Shown here one piece after another: positions 30,193-40,465 of a stretch of 64,000 nucleotides of DNA. This stretch comes from Herbaspirillum sp. Sphag64 (GTDB lineage Bacteria; Pseudomonadota; Gammaproteobacteria; Burkholderiales; Burkholderiaceae_D), in the NCBI RefSeq assembly GCF_014192645.1, contig NZ_JACHYE010000009.1, positions 101,895 through 165,894 on the forward strand. The letters run 5' to 3'. The number at the start of each line of letters is the position of its first letter. The first letter of the stretch is position 1. The notes beneath the pieces are model-generated. The model saw nothing but the letters and a program-made list of their open reading frames with translations. It did no database searches and was not told the origin of the DNA. A program made the position numbers and the translations under genes.

Positions 30193-30264
30193 GCCTGGTG
30201 CGGCGCAGTAGTGCCGCTGCCAATCGAATTTTCTCCCGGTTTTTCATTTATCGTCCATCCCATC

Positions 30265-31836
30265 ATGATCAAACAAGCCCTCATCTCCGTTTCCGACAAG
30301 ACCGGCGTGCTCGACTTTGCGCGTGCCCTGTCGGGTCTCGGTGTCAACATCCTGTCCACTGGCGGCACTGCCAAACTGCTGGCCGACAATGGCGTCAAAG
30401 TCACCGAAGTGGCTGATTACACCGGTTTCCCGGAAATGCTGGATGGGCGCGTCAAGACGCTGCACCCGAAGGTGCACGGCGGCATTCTGGCGCGTCGTGA
30501 CTTTCCTGAGCACGTTGCCGCACTGGAGCAACACGGCATTCCCGTGATCGACATGGTGGTGGTCAACCTGTATCCGTTCCAGCAAACCGTTGCCAAGGAA
30601 CAGTGCGCACTGGAAGATGCGATTGAAAACATCGACATCGGTGGCCCTGCGATGCTGCGTTCCTCGGCCAAAAATCACAAGGACGTCATCGTCATCTGTG
30701 ACCCGGTCGATTACAGCGGCGTGCTGGCTGATCTGCAAGCCAGCGGCGACCTGCCTTATGAAAAACGCTTTGCGCTGGCCAAGAAGGTGTTTGCCCACAC
30801 CGCCCAATACGACGGCGCCATCACCAACTACTTCACCTCGCTCGGTGAAGACAAGCAACACACCACCCGCAGCGCCTATCCGGAAATCCTGAATCTGCAC
30901 TACGAAAAAGTACAGGACATGCGCTACGGCGAAAACCCGCATCAATCGGCAGCGTTCTACCGTGACGTCAAGAAGATCGACGGCGCACTCGCCAACTACA
31001 CCCAGCTGCAAGGCAAGGAACTGTCCTTCAACAACATCGCCGACGCCGATGCTGCGTGGGAATGCGTGAAGACCTTTGATGCCACCGCGACCGCTGCCTG
31101 CGTCATCATCAAGCATGCCAACCCTTGTGGCGTGGCGGTTGGTGCGACGCCGCTGGAGTCCTACAGCAAGGCGCTGCAAACCGATCCGACCTCGGCTTTT
31201 GGCGGCATCATTGCCTTCAATCGTGAACTCGACGGCGCAGCCGCCGAAGCCGTTGCCAAGCAATTCGTCGAAGTGCTGATCGCTCCAGCCTTCAGCGCCG
31301 AAGCCAAAGCCATCTTCGCTGCCAAGCAAAACGTCCGTCTGCTGGAAATCCCGCTCGGTGGTGGTCTCAACGCCTACGACTTCAAACGCGTTGGCGGCGG
31401 TTTGCTGGTGCAGTCGCCAGATGCCAAGAACGTACTGGTCGAAGAAATCAAGGTCGTCAGCAAGAAGCAGCCAACCCCACAACAGTTGCAAGACCTGATG
31501 TTTGCCTGGCGTGTCGCGAAGTTCGTCAAGTCCAACGCCATCGTGTTCTGCGGCAATGGCATGACACTCGGCGTTGGCGCTGGCCAGATGAGCCGTATCG
31601 ACTCCGCCCGTATCGCCTCCATCAAGGCACAGAATGCCGGCCTGTCGCTGGCTGGTTCGGCCGTCGCGTCGGATGCCTTCTTCCCGTTCCGCGATGGTCT
31701 GGACGTCGTGGTCGATGCTGGCGCCACCTGCGTGATTCATCCAGGCGGCTCGATGCGTGACCAGGAAGTGATCGATGCAGCCAACGAGCGTGATGTTGTG
31801 ATGCTGCTGACAGGCACCCGCCATTTCCGTCATTAA
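30265..31836 (+). CDS. purH: Bifunctional AICAR transformylase / IMP cyclohydrolase
   Basis: A 523-aa enzyme catalysing the last two steps of IMP synthesis. The N-terminal MGS-like IMP cyclohydrolase domain (residues 1-200) begins [18 protein letters not shown]. The AICAR formyltransferase domain follows, with the motif [12 protein letters not shown] (catalytic Lys-His, near residue 281) and [12 protein letters not shown] near 222. The first ATG of the conserved N-terminus is at 30265; the open frame further upstream (GTG 30211) is not conserved. Confidence 0.97.
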   Translation: MIKQALISVSDKTGVLDFARALSGLGVNILSTGGTAKLLADNGVKVTEVADYTGFPEMLDGRVKTLHPKVHGGILARRDFPEHVAALEQHGIPVIDMVVVNLYPFQQTVAKEQCALEDAIENIDIGGPAMLRSSAKNHKDVIVICDPVDYSGVLADLQASGDLPYEKRFALAKKVFAHTAQYDGAITNYFTSLGEDKQHTTRSAYPEILNLHYEKVQDMRYGENPHQSAAFYRDVKKIDGALANYTQLQGKELSFNNIADADAAWECVKTFDATATAACVIIKHANPCGVAVGATPLESYSKALQTDPTSAFGGIIAFNRELDGAAAEAVAKQFVEVLIAPAFSAEAKAIFAAKQNVRLLEIPLGGGLNAYDFKRVGGGLLVQSPDAKNVLVEEIKVVSKKQPTPQQLQDLMFAWRVAKFVKSNAIVFCGNGMTLGVGAGQMSRIDSARIASIKAQNAGLSLAGSAVASDAFFPFRDGLDVVVDAGATCVIHPGGSMRDQEVIDAANERDVVMLLTGTRHFRH

Positions 31837-31947
31837 CCTACTCAATCTCGGAGCGCGAGGCTGCACTACTGTGACAACTTTGCGCTACCGAGCTTGAGCA
31901 GGTTGAGCTAAGCTTCGCGAATGGCGACATTCGGATAGACTTTCGTC

Positions 31948-32490
31948 ATGAAAATTCTCGGCATCGATCCAGGCTTGCGTACCACCGGTTTTGGTGTGAT
32001 CCACCAGAACGGCAGCAAACTGACCTACATCGCCTCCGGCACCATCAAGACGCCGGATGCCGAATTGCCACAGCGGCTCAAGGTCATTCTGGCCAGCGTG
32101 GCCGAAGTCATTCAGACCTATCAGCCCGATTGCGCGGCGATTGAAAAGGTCTTCGTCAACGTCAATCCCCAATCCACCCTGTTACTCGGCCAAGCCCGTG
32201 GTGCGGCGATTTGCGCGCTGGTGCAGGCCGATCTGACAGTTGCCGAATACACCGCGCTGCAGGTCAAGCAATCGGTTGCCGGACACGGCAAAGCACAAAA
32301 GCAGCAGGTGCAGGACATGGTACAACGGCTGCTGGCCTTGCCCGGCCTACCCGGCACCGATGCCGCTGATGCGCTGGGTGTCGCGATCTGCCATGCGCAC
32401 AGCGGTGCGGCCTTGTCCACACTGGGTGCACTGGCACCGACACTGGCCAAAAAGGGGCTGCGTATGCGTGGTGGCCGTCTGATTGGCTAA
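31948..32490 (+). CDS. ruvC: Holliday junction resolvase RuvC
   Basis: A 180-aa endonuclease resolving Holliday junctions. Acidic catalytic residues are visible in [13 protein letters not shown] (Asp7), IEKVFVN (Glu near 67) and [14 protein letters not shown] (Asp near 138-141). It precedes ruvA and ruvB, with a LexA-type box between ruvC and ruvA, so ruvC may be transcribed separately as in E. coli. Confidence 0.96.
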   Translation: MKILGIDPGLRTTGFGVIHQNGSKLTYIASGTIKTPDAELPQRLKVILASVAEVIQTYQPDCAAIEKVFVNVNPQSTLLLGQARGAAICALVQADLTVAEYTALQVKQSVAGHGKAQKQQVQDMVQRLLALPGLPGTDAADALGVAICHAHSGAALSTLGALAPTLAKKGLRMRGGRLIG

Positions 32491-32527
32491 AAATTGCGCA
32501 TCACGCATCACAATTGGCAAACACCGA

Positions 32528-32547
32528 TACTGTTTATCCAAACAGTA
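32528..32547 (+). promoter_or_regulatory. LexA (SOS) box upstream of ruvA
   Basis: TACTGTTTATCCAAACAGTA, a CTGT-N8-ACAG palindrome matching the gammaproteobacterial SOS consensus TACTG-N10-CAGTA at all ten conserved positions. It lies 48 bp before the ruvA start, in the correct place to repress a ruvAB promoter. Confidence 0.85.
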
Positions 32548-32594
32548 CTGTATCATTCTGAAATCCTCTGAATCACTGCTGATTGCCCGCCATC

Positions 32595-33173
32595 ATGATC
32601 GGTCGCCTGTCCGGAATCCTGCTTGAAAAAAATCCCCCGCAACTGCTGGTCGACTGCAATGGCGTCGGCTATGAAGTTGCTGTGCCGATGAGCACCTTTT
32701 ACAACTTGCCCGGTCTGGGTGAGAAGGTGGTATTGCTGACCCACCTCGCCATTCGCGAAGATGCCCACGTGCTGTTCGGTTTCGGCAGCGCCGAGGAGCG
32801 CAATACCTTCAAGGAGCTGATCAAGATTTCCGGTGTCGGTGCGCGCACGGCGTTATCGATCCTGTCAGGCATGTCGGTACCCGATTTGTCGCAGGCCGTG
32901 ACTTTGCAGGAAGCTGGGCGGCTGACCAAGGTGCCCGGTATCGGCAAAAAGACTGCTGAGCGCCTGCTGCTTGAGTTGAAGGGCAAGCTCGGTGCTGACC
33001 TCGGCGCGGTCGGCGGAGCCGTACATCACGATACCACTTCCGATATTCTCAATGCCTTGCTGGCGCTGGGTTATTCCGACAAGGAAGCGACACTTGCCCT
33101 CAAACAGGTGCCTGCTGATGCGACGGTATCTGAAGGCATCAAGCATGCACTCAAAGCACTTTCCAAGGCGTAA
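32595..33173 (+). CDS. ruvA: Holliday junction branch-migration protein RuvA
   Basis: A 192-aa protein that binds Holliday junctions as a tetramer and loads Ruv[13 protein letters not shown] is the family start (the frame is also open from TTG 32583). It has the N-terminal OB-fold, two helix-hairpin-helix motifs ([15 protein letters not shown] near residue 77 and [17 protein letters not shown] near 112) and a C-terminal RuvB-binding helix bundle. Twelve bp separate it from ruvB. Confidence 0.96.
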   Translation: MIGRLSGILLEKNPPQLLVDCNGVGYEVAVPMSTFYNLPGLGEKVVLLTHLAIREDAHVLFGFGSAEERNTFKELIKISGVGARTALSILSGMSVPDLSQAVTLQEAGRLTKVPGIGKKTAERLLLELKGKLGADLGAVGGAVHHDTTSDILNALLALGYSDKEATLALKQVPADATVSEGIKHALKALSKA

Positions 33174-33185
33174 GCAGGGTAGACC

Positions 33186-34250
33186 ATGAGCATCCAGACC
33201 GACGACTTCTCCGAACAACGCATCATCGCGGCCACGCCGGCGTCGGCCAATGAGGAAGCGATCGAGCGCGCCTTGCGCCCCAAGCAACTCGACGAATATG
33301 TTGGCCAGGAAAAAGTCCGCGATCAGCTCAGCATTTTCATTTCGGCTGCCCGTCAACGACGTGAAGCACTGGACCACACGCTGCTGTTTGGTCCACCCGG
33401 ACTGGGCAAGACCACCATGGCCCACATCATCGCCCGAGAGATGGGCGTGAACCTGCGCCAGACTTCCGGCCCGGTGCTGGAGCGCGCCGGCGATCTCGCC
33501 GCACTGTTGACCAATCTGGAAGCCAACGACGTTCTCTTCATCGACGAGATTCACCGCCTGTCACCCGTGGTCGAGGAAATCCTCTACCCGGCGCTGGAGG
33601 ATTATCAAATTGACATCATGATCGGCGAAGGCCCGGCAGCCCGCTCGGTACGACTCGATCTGCAACCGTTCACGCTGGTCGGTGCCACCACCCGCGCCGG
33701 TATGCTCACCAACCCGCTGCGCGACCGTTTTGGCATTGTTGCCCGGCTGGAGTTTTATTCGCCACCCGAGCTGGCTCGCATCGTCACCCGCAGCGCCGGG
33801 TTACTGAATGCGCCCATTGTCCCCGATGGTGCGCTTGAAATCGCCAAGCGCAGCCGTGGCACACCACGTATTGCCAACCGCCTGCTGCGTCGTGTGCGCG
33901 ATTACGCCGAGGTCAAGGGCAATGGCGAAATCACCCGGGCTATGGCCGATGCCGCATTGGTCATGCTGGATGTGGATCCGGTCGGTTTTGACCTGATGGA
34001 CCGCAAGCTGCTCGAAGCAGTCCTGTTCAAATTTAACGGTGGTCCGGTCGGACTCGACAATCTTGCCGCCGCCATCGGCGAAGAGCGCGACACCATCGAA
34101 GACGTCTTGGAACCCTATCTGATCCAACAAGGCTACCTCCAGCGCACCCCGCGCGGCCGGGTTGCTACTTCGGCGGCTTACACGCATTTTGGCGTTATGG
34201 CACCCCATGCGCATCCGAATGCCGTGGGCGACTTGTGGGGTGGTGCCTAA
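33186..34250 (+). CDS. ruvB: Holliday junction branch-migration helicase RuvB
   Basis: A 354-aa AAA+ motor. Walker [13 protein letters not shown] near residue 68, Walker [11 protein letters not shown] near 118, sensor GATTRAGML near 163, arginine finger in the LRDRFGI region, and a C-terminal winged-helix domain. Ends within family length. The downstream inverted repeat 34258-34283 may terminate the operon. Confidence 0.97.
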   Translation: MSIQTDDFSEQRIIAATPASANEEAIERALRPKQLDEYVGQEKVRDQLSIFISAARQRREALDHTLLFGPPGLGKTTMAHIIAREMGVNLRQTSGPVLERAGDLAALLTNLEANDVLFIDEIHRLSPVVEEILYPALEDYQIDIMIGEGPAARSVRLDLQPFTLVGATTRAGMLTNPLRDRFGIVARLEFYSPPELARIVTRSAGLLNAPIVPDGALEIAKRSRGTPRIANRLLRRVRDYAEVKGNGEITRAMADAALVMLDVDPVGFDLMDRKLLEAVLFKFNGGPVGLDNLAAAIGEERDTIEDVLEPYLIQQGYLQRTPRGRVATSAAYTHFGVMAPHAHPNAVGDLWGGA

Positions 34251-34257
34251 CCATAAG

Positions 34258-34283
34258 TCGTTAAAAAGCTCGCAATTTAACGA
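34258..34283 (+). terminator. Inverted repeat after ruvB
   Basis: TCGTTAAA (34258-34265) and TTTAACGA (34276-34283) form a perfect 8-bp stem. It has no T-run on the plus strand, so it may act as an RNA-stability hairpin or weak terminator. Confidence 0.4.
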
Positions 34284-34401
34284 TGAGTTTCCTCGAAATA
34301 AACAGATTACGTTTCCGTCATATTTCTGTTTTGTGCTTGTGCAAAAATTAATCGTCATCGACAATGGATAGCTATTCACTATCTTTCTGTGCGAGCCTCC
34401 C

Positions 34402-35244
34402 ATGCTTATGACGAGCCAAGCCAGTCGCTACGCGCATCAGCTGCTCGATGCCCGTGCTAACACCCAGTTGATTCCCCTGTTGTCTGCCACCGAGCCGCTC
34501 GCCATCAATGACGCCTACGACATTGCACGCAGCATCGCCGACATTCGCATTGCACAGGGAGAGCAACCAATCGGGCGCAAGATCGGCTTTGGTGTCCACA
34601 AGACCTGGGACAAATATGGTGTGATTGACGATGCACGCGTACCGATCTGGGCGCCCATCTTCGACAGCACCGTGCGCTATGCCGAAGACAATCACGGCAC
34701 CCAGAGTCTGGTCGGTGCATCGCAGCCCAGAATCGAACCGGAGATCGTCTTCAAACTGGGCAAAGCACCGCATCCCGATGCCGGTCTGGCAGAGCTGGCC
34801 GACTGTATCGAGTGGATGGCACACGGCTTTGAGATTGTTACCTGTCCCTTCGCCAACTGGGAATTCACCGTGGCCGATGTGATTGCCGCCTTCGGTTTGC
34901 ATGGCACCTTGATCATTGGTGAGCCACACGTCTTGTCGTCGGCCACGCGCCACAACCTGGCAACCATTCTTGCCGGCTCCAGTGTGTCGCTGTCGTGCAA
35001 TACCGATACCGGCAGCAGCCTGCGCGGCGCTGGCTTCTTCAACAACGAGGCAGACAGCCCCCTGCATGCACTATGGCATTTGCATCAGTTGTTGAAAACA
35101 CAAGGCGACTTTGCACCCTTGAGTGCCGGTGAAATCATTACAACCGGTACCTGGACCGATGCCTACCCGATCGAAGCCGGTCAAACCTGGGTAACGGCCT
35201 TTTCCGGCATTGCACTGCCCGGGCTGACGGTCTCCTTTGTCTGA
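34402..35244 (+). CDS. 2-keto-4-pentenoate hydratase / FAH family protein
   Basis: A 280-aa protein of the fumarylacetoacetate-hydrolase superfamily, hydratase branch (MhpD/XylJ-like). Motifs include [19 protein letters not shown] near residue 53, [10 protein letters not shown] (metal ligands Glu-x-Glu) near 112, and [19 protein letters not shown] near 246. Typical members hydrate vinylpyruvate-type products in aromatic ring cleavage. No meta-cleavage dioxygenase or aldolase lies nearby, so the substrate is open. Confidence 0.82.
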   Translation: MLMTSQASRYAHQLLDARANTQLIPLLSATEPLAINDAYDIARSIADIRIAQGEQPIGRKIGFGVHKTWDKYGVIDDARVPIWAPIFDSTVRYAEDNHGTQSLVGASQPRIEPEIVFKLGKAPHPDAGLAELADCIEWMAHGFEIVTCPFANWEFTVADVIAAFGLHGTLIIGEPHVLSSATRHNLATILAGSSVSLSCNTDTGSSLRGAGFFNNEADSPLHALWHLHQLLKTQGDFAPLSAGEIITTGTWTDAYPIEAGQTWVTAFSGIALPGLTVSFV

Positions 35245-35254
35245 GTTGAACTCC

Positions 35255-35710
35255 ATGCAGATCTGGGTAGATGGTGATGCCTGTCCAGCTGTTATCAAAG
35301 ACATGCTCTACCGGCTCGCCGAACGCACCCAGATTGTCGTCACGCTGGTGGCAAATCGCCCGGTGCGGGTGCCGCCTTCACGCTATATCAAATCGGTCGT
35401 GGTTCCTTCCGGCTTCGATGTCGCCGACAAAGAAATCGTCCTGCGCCTGCAGGCCGGTGATCTCGTTATCAGTGCCGATATTCCCCTGGCCGCAGAAGCG
35501 ATTGCCAAAGGCGCAGCGGTGCTCAATCCGCGCGGCGAAATGTACACCGCCGACAATATTGCGCAGCATCTGACAATGCGCAATTTCATGGAAGAGCTGC
35601 GTAGTGGGGGAGTAGAAACAGGAGGTCCGGCCGCCTTCAGCCAGAGTGATGGCCGCGCATTTGCACGGCAGCTGGAGCGCTACGTCCTGCAACATCAGCC
35701 CAAGCCGTGA
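35255..35710 (+). CDS. YaiI/YqxD (DUF188) family protein
   Basis: A 151-aa protein beginning [18 protein letters not shown], with [26 protein letters not shown] and the acidic [27 protein letters not shown]. The fold is PIN-like; a nuclease role has been proposed but not established. The ATG at 35255 follows a short gap from the hydratase stop; an upstream TTG (35237) overlaps the hydratase gene. The stop codon lies within a strong inverted repeat. Confidence 0.85.
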   Translation: MQIWVDGDACPAVIKDMLYRLAERTQIVVTLVANRPVRVPPSRYIKSVVVPSGFDVADKEIVLRLQAGDLVISADIPLAAEAIAKGAAVLNPRGEMYTADNIAQHLTMRNFMEELRSGGVETGGPAAFSQSDGRAFARQLERYVLQHQPKP

Positions 35711-35722
35711 CAACGGCTTGGG
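35699..35722. terminator. Perfect inverted repeat between convergent genes
   Basis: CCCAAGCCGT (35699-35708) and ACGGCTTGGG (35713-35722) with a GACA loop, 10 bp without mismatch. It includes the stop codon of the YaiI gene and probably ends transcripts from both sides, though no T-run follows. Confidence 0.6.
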
Positions 35723-35749
35723 CATGTTACGGATAACCGCGGATAGAAA

Positions 35750-36202
35750 TTACTGATCGCGTACCCAAATCTGGCTGCGACCCAGCATCGGTACGCCGAT
35801 ATAACCCCGTACGTTGATCTTCTTGCCATCTTCAATCACGGTTAGTTTGCTCTTGTAAAGCTTGCCGTTACTCGGATCCAGAATCTGGCCGCCGGTATAG
35901 GCATCACCGTCCTTCTTTAGCCCGCTCAAAATCGTCATTCCCACAATCGGCTTGCCCTTAAGCTCGCCTTCGCATTCCGTGCATACCGGATTTTGATCTT
36001 CACTCGGCTCTAGATACAGCTTCTCGATCTTGCCGGTCAACACGCCATCGGCTTCGGTGATACGAATCAATGCTTCCGTCTTGCCCGTCTCATCGTTAAT
36101 GTTCTTCCAGAGTCCCACTGGCGAACCATCCGCCCAGGCAGAAGCAGCAGTCAACGCACTCAAGGCGAGCAGGCCAGCACTCAGGGTGTTGCGAAGTTTC
36201 AT
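35750..36202 (-). CDS. DUF2147 exported protein
   Basis: A 150-aa secreted protein with a signal peptide (residues 1-24, ending in ASAWA) and a DUF2147 beta-rich domain: SPVGLWKNINDETGKTEALIRI, TGKIEKLY, IVGMTILSGLKKDG, and the final RGYIGVPMLGRSQIWVRD. Cysteines in PVCTECEG may form a disulfide. Function is unknown; it stands alone, 162 bp beyond the valS stop on the same strand. Confidence 0.88.
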   Translation of the reverse strand: MKLRNTLSAGLLALSALTAASAWADGSPVGLWKNINDETGKTEALIRITEADGVLTGKIEKLYLEPSEDQNPVCTECEGELKGKPIVGMTILSGLKKDGDAYTGGQILDPSNGKLYKSKLTVIEDGKKINVRGYIGVPMLGRSQIWVRDQ

Positions 36203-36306
36203 GAAGTCTCCAATTACGGTTAATAAAAAGCACGTTTGTTCTAATTTATGTTAGCCAGTGTAGACAAGCTTATTGAGACAGGCAACAAATTACAGCGAGA
36301 TACTAA

Positions 36307-36343
36307 TAAAAAAAGGCCGCCATGACTATGCCACGGCGGCCTT
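36307..36343 (-). terminator. valS terminator
   Basis: On the minus strand AAGGCCGCC (36343-36335) pairs with GGCGGCCTT (36321-36313), a 9-bp stem with a 13-nt loop, followed by seven T residues and more. Excellent intrinsic terminator 22 bp after the valS stop. Confidence 0.88.
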
Positions 36344-36364
36344 GATTGTGGTTGATGCTAGCGT

Positions 36365-39175
36365 TTATTTCAGTTTCGCCAACTGCTCTTGTAGTTTTGC
36401 CAGGGTCGCGGTGAAGTTGGCCAGGCGCTCCTTCTCCTGCGCCACCACGGCTTCTGGCGCACGCGCTACAAAACTCTCGTTGGACAGCTTGCTGTTGGCC
36501 TTGATGATCTCGCCACTGATGCGGTCAATTTCCTTGGTCATCCGCACGCGCTCGGCAGCGACGTCAATCTCCACCTTCAGCATCAGCTTGAACTCGCCCA
36601 CAATCGCCACCGGTGCAGGAGATTCCGGCAACTGCGCAACGATCTGGGTGTCGCTCAGTTTTACCAGCGTTTGCAGATAAGGCAGGAACGAAGCCACTTG
36701 TTCAGCATTGGCCGCTTCCACGATCAGCGGTACGCGCAGCGCAGGAGACAACTGCATCTCGCCACGCAGATTACGGCAGGCATCGGTCAGCGTCTTCAAC
36801 TCGGTCATCCACGCTTCCGCGTCATCGTCGATCTTGTCCAGCTGTGGCAACGGGTAAGGTTGACGCATGATCGAATCACCGGCCGGATCCAGCTTCTTGT
36901 CGGTCAATGGCGCCACGCTTTGCCACAACGCCTCGGTGATGAACGGTAGCACCGGATGGGCCAGACGCAATACCGACTCCAGCACCCGCAAGAGGGTGCG
37001 GCGGGTGGCAGCTTGCTGTGCCGGATTACCGTTCTGGATTTGCGCCTTGGCCATTTCCAGATACCAGTCGCAATACTCATCCCAGACGAACTTGTAGATG
37101 GCCGAAGCAATGTTGTCGAAGCGATAGTCAGCAAAGCCCTTTTCGACCTCTGCCTCGGTGCGCTGCAACAGCGACACGATCCAGCGATCCGCCTGCGAAA
37201 ACTGCAGCTTCTCCTTGTTGCACTCGCCCTTGACGTGACCGTCAAAGCCGCAATCGTGGCCTTCGGTATTCATCAGCACGAAGCGGGTTGCATTCCACAG
37301 CTTGTTGCAGAAATTGCGATACCCCTCGCAGCGACCCAGATCGAAGTTGATATTGCGACCCAGCGTTGCCAGCGAGGCAAAGGTAAAGCGCAGCGCATCG
37401 GTACCAAAGGCCGCAATGCCATCGGCAAATTCCTTACGGGTGGCCTTTTCAATGCTGGCGGCCTGCTTCGGATTCATCAGGCCGACGGTACGTTTGGCGA
37501 CCAGCGCATCGACGTCGATACCATCGATCAGATCAATCGGGTCCAGCGTATTACCCTTGGACTTGGACATCTTCTGTCCACTCGCATCGCGCACCAGACC
37601 ATGCACATAGACGGTTTTGAACGGTACCTGACCGGTGAAATGCGTGGTCATCATGACCATGCGCGCCACCCAGAAGAAGATGATGTCAAAGCCGGTCACC
37701 AGGACTGACGATGGCAGGAACAGCTTGTAGTCCGGTGTTTCTTCCGGCCAGCCCAGGGTCGAGAACGGCACCAGCGCCGACGAGAACCAGGTGTCCAGCA
37801 CATCGTTGTCACGGGTTACCGTCTTGCCACCGGCTTGCGCGCGTGCTTCTTCCTCGCTGCGTGCAACGTAGACCTTGCCGTCGTCGTCATACCAGGCCGG
37901 GATTTGATGACCCCACCACAATTGACGCGAAATACACCAGTCCTGAATATTGTTGAGCCACTGGTTATAGGTGTTGTTCCAGTTTTCGGGGATCAGCTTG
38001 ATCTCGCCGTTAGCCACCTTCTCCAGCGCCACTTCAGCAATCGACTTGCCGGGGAAGTAAGTGCCTTCCGGTGCTGGTTTGCTCATGGCAACAAACCATT
38101 GATCGGTCAGCATTGGCTCGATCACCACACCGGTACGGTCGCCACGCGGCACCATCAGCTTGTGCGGCTTGACCAGTTCCAGCAGGCCCAATGCATCCAG
38201 ATCAGCGACGATCTGCTTACGTGCTTCAAAGCGGTCCAGACCCTGATACTTTGCCGGGCCGTTTTCATTGACCTTGGCGTCCAGCGTAAAGATGCTGATC
38301 TTTTCCAGGTTGTGGCGTGCACCCACGGCATAGTCGTTGAAGTCATGCGCCGGTGTGATCTTCACGCAGCCGGTGCCGAATTCCTTGTCGACGTATTCAT
38401 CCTTGATGATCGGGATTTCACGCTCAGTCAGCGGCAGCTTCAGCAGCTTTCCCACCAGATGGGCATAGCGTTCATCGGTCGGATCAACTGCCACGGCGAC
38501 GTCGCCCAGCAGGGTTTCAGGACGGGTCGTTGCCACCACGATATGGCCGCTGCCATCGGCCAGCGGATAACGGATATGCCACATCGAGCCATCTTCCTCT
38601 TCCGACACCACTTCCAGATCCGAAACCGCCGTACCGAGTACCGGGTCCCAGTTCACCAGACGCTTGCCGCGATAGATCAAACCTTGCTCAAACAGGCGCA
38701 CGAAGACTTCGGTGACCGCCTTCGACATCTTCGGGTCCATCGTGAAATATTCACGATCCCAATCGGTCGAGGCACCCATCCGGCGCATCTGACCGGTGAT
38801 GGTCGAGCCGGACTTCTCTTTCCACTCCCAGACCTTCTCGATGAACTTCTCACGTCCCAGATCATGGCGCGAAATCTTTTGCGCATCCAGCTGACGCTCC
38901 ACCACGATCTGCGTTGCGATACCGGCGTGGTCGGTACCGGGGATCCAGGCGGTATTGAAGCCGCGCATACGGTGGTAACGGGTCAGGCCATCCATGATGG
39001 TCTGATTAAAGGCATGGCCCATATGCAGCGTGCCGGTCACGTTCGGCGGCGGCAGCTGAATGCTGAACGATGGTTTTTCCGGGGCAGTGGTCGCAGCGAA
39101 ATATCCGCGCTTTTCCCACTCGGTGCGCCAGAATTGTTCAATCTCGGCAGGCTCGAAAGACTTGGCTAATTCCAT
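36365..39175 (-). CDS. valS: Valyl-tRNA synthetase
   Basis: A 936-aa class I aminoacyl-tRNA synthetase. [15 protein letters not shown] near residue 40 carries the HIGH-type signature, [10 protein letters not shown] near 535 the KMSKS loop. An editing domain lies between. The C-terminal 70 residues are a coiled coil, as in other ValRS. It ends in the strong terminator at 36307. Upstream it faces the NYN gene on the same strand (69 bp). Confidence 0.97.
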   Translation of the reverse strand: MELAKSFEPAEIEQFWRTEWEKRGYFAATTAPEKPSFSIQLPPPNVTGTLHMGHAFNQTIMDGLTRYHRMRGFNTAWIPGTDHAGIATQIVVERQLDAQKISRHDLGREKFIEKVWEWKEKSGSTITGQMRRMGASTDWDREYFTMDPKMSKAVTEVFVRLFEQGLIYRGKRLVNWDPVLGTAVSDLEVVSEEEDGSMWHIRYPLADGSGHIVVATTRPETLLGDVAVAVDPTDERYAHLVGKLLKLPLTEREIPIIKDEYVDKEFGTGCVKITPAHDFNDYAVGARHNLEKISIFTLDAKVNENGPAKYQGLDRFEARKQIVADLDALGLLELVKPHKLMVPRGDRTGVVIEPMLTDQWFVAMSKPAPEGTYFPGKSIAEVALEKVANGEIKLIPENWNNTYNQWLNNIQDWCISRQLWWGHQIPAWYDDDGKVYVARSEEEARAQAGGKTVTRDNDVLDTWFSSALVPFSTLGWPEETPDYKLFLPSSVLVTGFDIIFFWVARMVMMTTHFTGQVPFKTVYVHGLVRDASGQKMSKSKGNTLDPIDLIDGIDVDALVAKRTVGLMNPKQAASIEKATRKEFADGIAAFGTDALRFTFASLATLGRNINFDLGRCEGYRNFCNKLWNATRFVLMNTEGHDCGFDGHVKGECNKEKLQFSQADRWIVSLLQRTEAEVEKGFADYRFDNIASAIYKFVWDEYCDWYLEMAKAQIQNGNPAQQAATRRTLLRVLESVLRLAHPVLPFITEALWQSVAPLTDKKLDPAGDSIMRQPYPLPQLDKIDDDAEAWMTELKTLTDACRNLRGEMQLSPALRVPLIVEAANAEQVASFLPYLQTLVKLSDTQIVAQLPESPAPVAIVGEFKLMLKVEIDVAAERVRMTKEIDRISGEIIKANSKLSNESFVARAPEAVVAQEKERLANFTATLAKLQEQLAKLK

Positions 39176-39244
39176 GATTTGACGTGTGTTTTTGCGAAAC
39201 CGTCCATTATAAGGGAGGAGCGGGCAAAACCAATGCGCAAGGCT

Positions 39245-39973
39245 TTACTGAGCCGGTGGTTCCGTGGAATTGGTGACCTTTTTGAGTCCTGGCCGAGGGC
39301 AAGTCGAGCGTAAGCCGTCAATATGCTCATTGAGCCCGGCAGGAATGGCTTGCCACATCGGGTCGAGAATGAAGTCAATGCCTTCACGGCGGGCCAGTTT
39401 GGCCGCAGGCACAAAATCGGCGTCCCCCGCCACCAGAACGATCTGGTCAACCTGTTTCTTGAAGGCAAGTGAAGAGATGTCAATCCCGATGCGCATGTCT
39501 ACGCCTTTTTGTCTTGCATTGGGAACCACATCGGCCTCGGTCAGTTGGTCAAATTGTCGTTTACCCTTGAGTAATTCTTCAATCACTCTTGGCTTGATTG
39601 TCCAAGGTGTATCGCTGGCGAGATGACCGAGTCTGAGTGCTACCTTGCGTTTTACCTTCAGCAAATTATGCAAACTCTGGCGAAACACTGCCTCTTGAGA
39701 TTGCGCAAAATCGATGCTCTTTTTTGAAATCGGATTATGTAATTTTTTCTCAAGCGGTGGGCAGTCATAGAAGAAAATGCGATACAGATCGTGTTTCTTC
39801 TTTGGCTCTCCGCTGCGGCTATTTTCCGCTTTGGAGGGGCCTTGTGCGAGATGGGATAAGGCACAACGGAATGCCAGTTCGGCTGCACGTTGTGCATCAT
39901 AGGCATTGTGAGGTTCGATGTGCCTGAATCGTTTGACGAAGTAGGCACCATCAATAAGGACCGCGGTTGACAT
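39245..39973 (-). CDS. NYN-domain (PIN-like) putative nuclease
   Basis: A 242-aa protein with a NYN/LabA-like domain: VLIDGAYFVKRF near residue 5 (first acidic cluster), RIFFYDCPP near 65, KGVDMRIGIDISSLAFKK near 158 (Asp pairs) and VLVAGDADFVPAAKLARREG near 182 (GDADF, a hallmark). Members of this superfamily are Mg-dependent ribonucleases. The last 25 residues are a Pro/Thr-rich tail. Base composition seems poorer in GC than valS next to it. A terminator-like hairpin sits in the leader (40004-40033). The target is unknown; phage defence and RNA turnover both fit. Confidence 0.78.
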   Translation of the reverse strand: MSTAVLIDGAYFVKRFRHIEPHNAYDAQRAAELAFRCALSHLAQGPSKAENSRSGEPKKKHDLYRIFFYDCPPLEKKLHNPISKKSIDFAQSQEAVFRQSLHNLLKVKRKVALRLGHLASDTPWTIKPRVIEELLKGKRQFDQLTEADVVPNARQKGVDMRIGIDISSLAFKKQVDQIVLVAGDADFVPAAKLARREGIDFILDPMWQAIPAGLNEHIDGLRSTCPRPGLKKVTNSTEPPAQ

Positions 39974-40185
39974 GTTGTTCCCTTCGTTTCTGGCCTCGAA
40001 ACGAAAAACGCCCAGGGGTTCGGCTCATCCTGGATAGGTGGATGGCGTACTGCCAAGGGCGGGATGAATGAAGTCTAGCATAGGTTGCATCAAGTTGTCG
40101 TCAGGCTGAACTGGCGATTGGAGCAGGTATGTTCGAATTTGGTTCTTGTCACGCTGCTAAAAAATAGCAATTCGGCAAGATTCGA
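39974..40185. other. Intergenic region between NYN gene and leader locus 1
   Basis: About 210 bp separates the NYN start and the locus 1 promoter; counting the locus 1 leader up to its small ORF, the gene-free stretch is nearly 500 bp. Apart from the hairpin at 40004-40033 (minus strand) I see no gene or repeat. Confidence 0.4.
40004..40033 (-). terminator. Terminator-like hairpin in the NYN gene leader
   Basis: On the minus strand CCAGG (40033-40029) pairs with CCTGG (40016-40012), 5 bp plus GC neighbours, followed by GCGTTTTTCG. It lies 30-60 bp upstream of the NYN start, so it would act as an attenuator if the promoter is upstream of it. Confidence 0.4.
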
Positions 40186-40214
40186 TTGACCGCAGTTTTA
40201 GCGAACGGTATTCT
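40186..40214 (+). promoter_or_regulatory. Sigma70-type promoter of leader locus 1
   Basis: TTGACC (40186-40191), a 17-bp spacer and TATTCT (40209-40214). The -35, spacer length and -10 are the same in locus 2 at 56000-56028, and the surrounding 40 bp are nearly identical, so this is under selection. Confidence 0.75.
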
Positions 40215-40220
40215 GACCCC

Positions 40221-40302
40221 GTCCCTGAGAAAGAGGGGACCGGGTTTGACAGCCTGTTCTTATTGTCCGGCGAAAGGCCGCGTCTTCATGACGCGTTTTT
40301 TT
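40221..40302 (+). ncRNA. Structured leader, proximal part (locus 1)
   Basis: Three or four small hairpins in a row: GTCCC (40221)/GGGAC (40236), a CGGG...CCTG stem closing a TTTGACAG loop (40241-40256), CGGC/GCCG with a GAAA-type loop (40268-40280), and CGCGTC (40279-40284)/GACGCG (40290-40295) followed by seven T residues, i.e. an intrinsic-terminator shape. Locus 2 has the same set with base changes that keep pairing (the last stem CGCATC/GATGCG). The terminator-like stem lies about 165 bp before the small-protein start. Confidence 0.65.
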
Positions 40303-40324
40303 CGTCCTGTCTTTGCTCGTCTCT

Positions 40325-40426
40325 ACGGCGGGCCTTGGCGGGGATACCTTCGGGTATGCCGGAAATGGACAGTAAGCCGGTCTGTCAACCTTGTCTTGTG
40401 CCCGCCACCCTCGCTCTCTGGCGAGG
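40325..40426 (+). ncRNA. C4-like multi-stem RNA domain (locus 1 only)
   Basis: GGCGGGC (40327-40333) pairs with GCCCGCC (40400-40406) to enclose inner hairpins: ATACC-TTCG-GGTAT with a stable C(UUCG)G loop (about 40344-40357), and GACAG (40368-40372) with CTGTC (40382-40386). A final hairpin CCTCGC/GCGAGG (40409-40426) follows. CTGTCAA (40382-40388) is also complementary to TTGACAG (40246-40252) in the proximal leader, a mutually exclusive partner. The overall form recalls phage P1/P7 C4 antisense RNA (from memory; unverified). Locus 2 lacks this segment. Confidence 0.5.
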
Positions 40427-40465
40427 AGCTGGTGAGTACTTTTCAACGTACGCAACGGAGGCTTC

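Noticed and set aside
30244..31866. 540-codon minus-strand frame opposite purH
   Set aside because: It is the mirror of a strongly conserved gene; the translated product is His/Cys-rich shadow sequence with no family pattern.
37835..39169. 444-codon plus-strand frame opposite valS
   Set aside because: Antisense to valS, no motifs, His-rich composition typical of mirrored frames.
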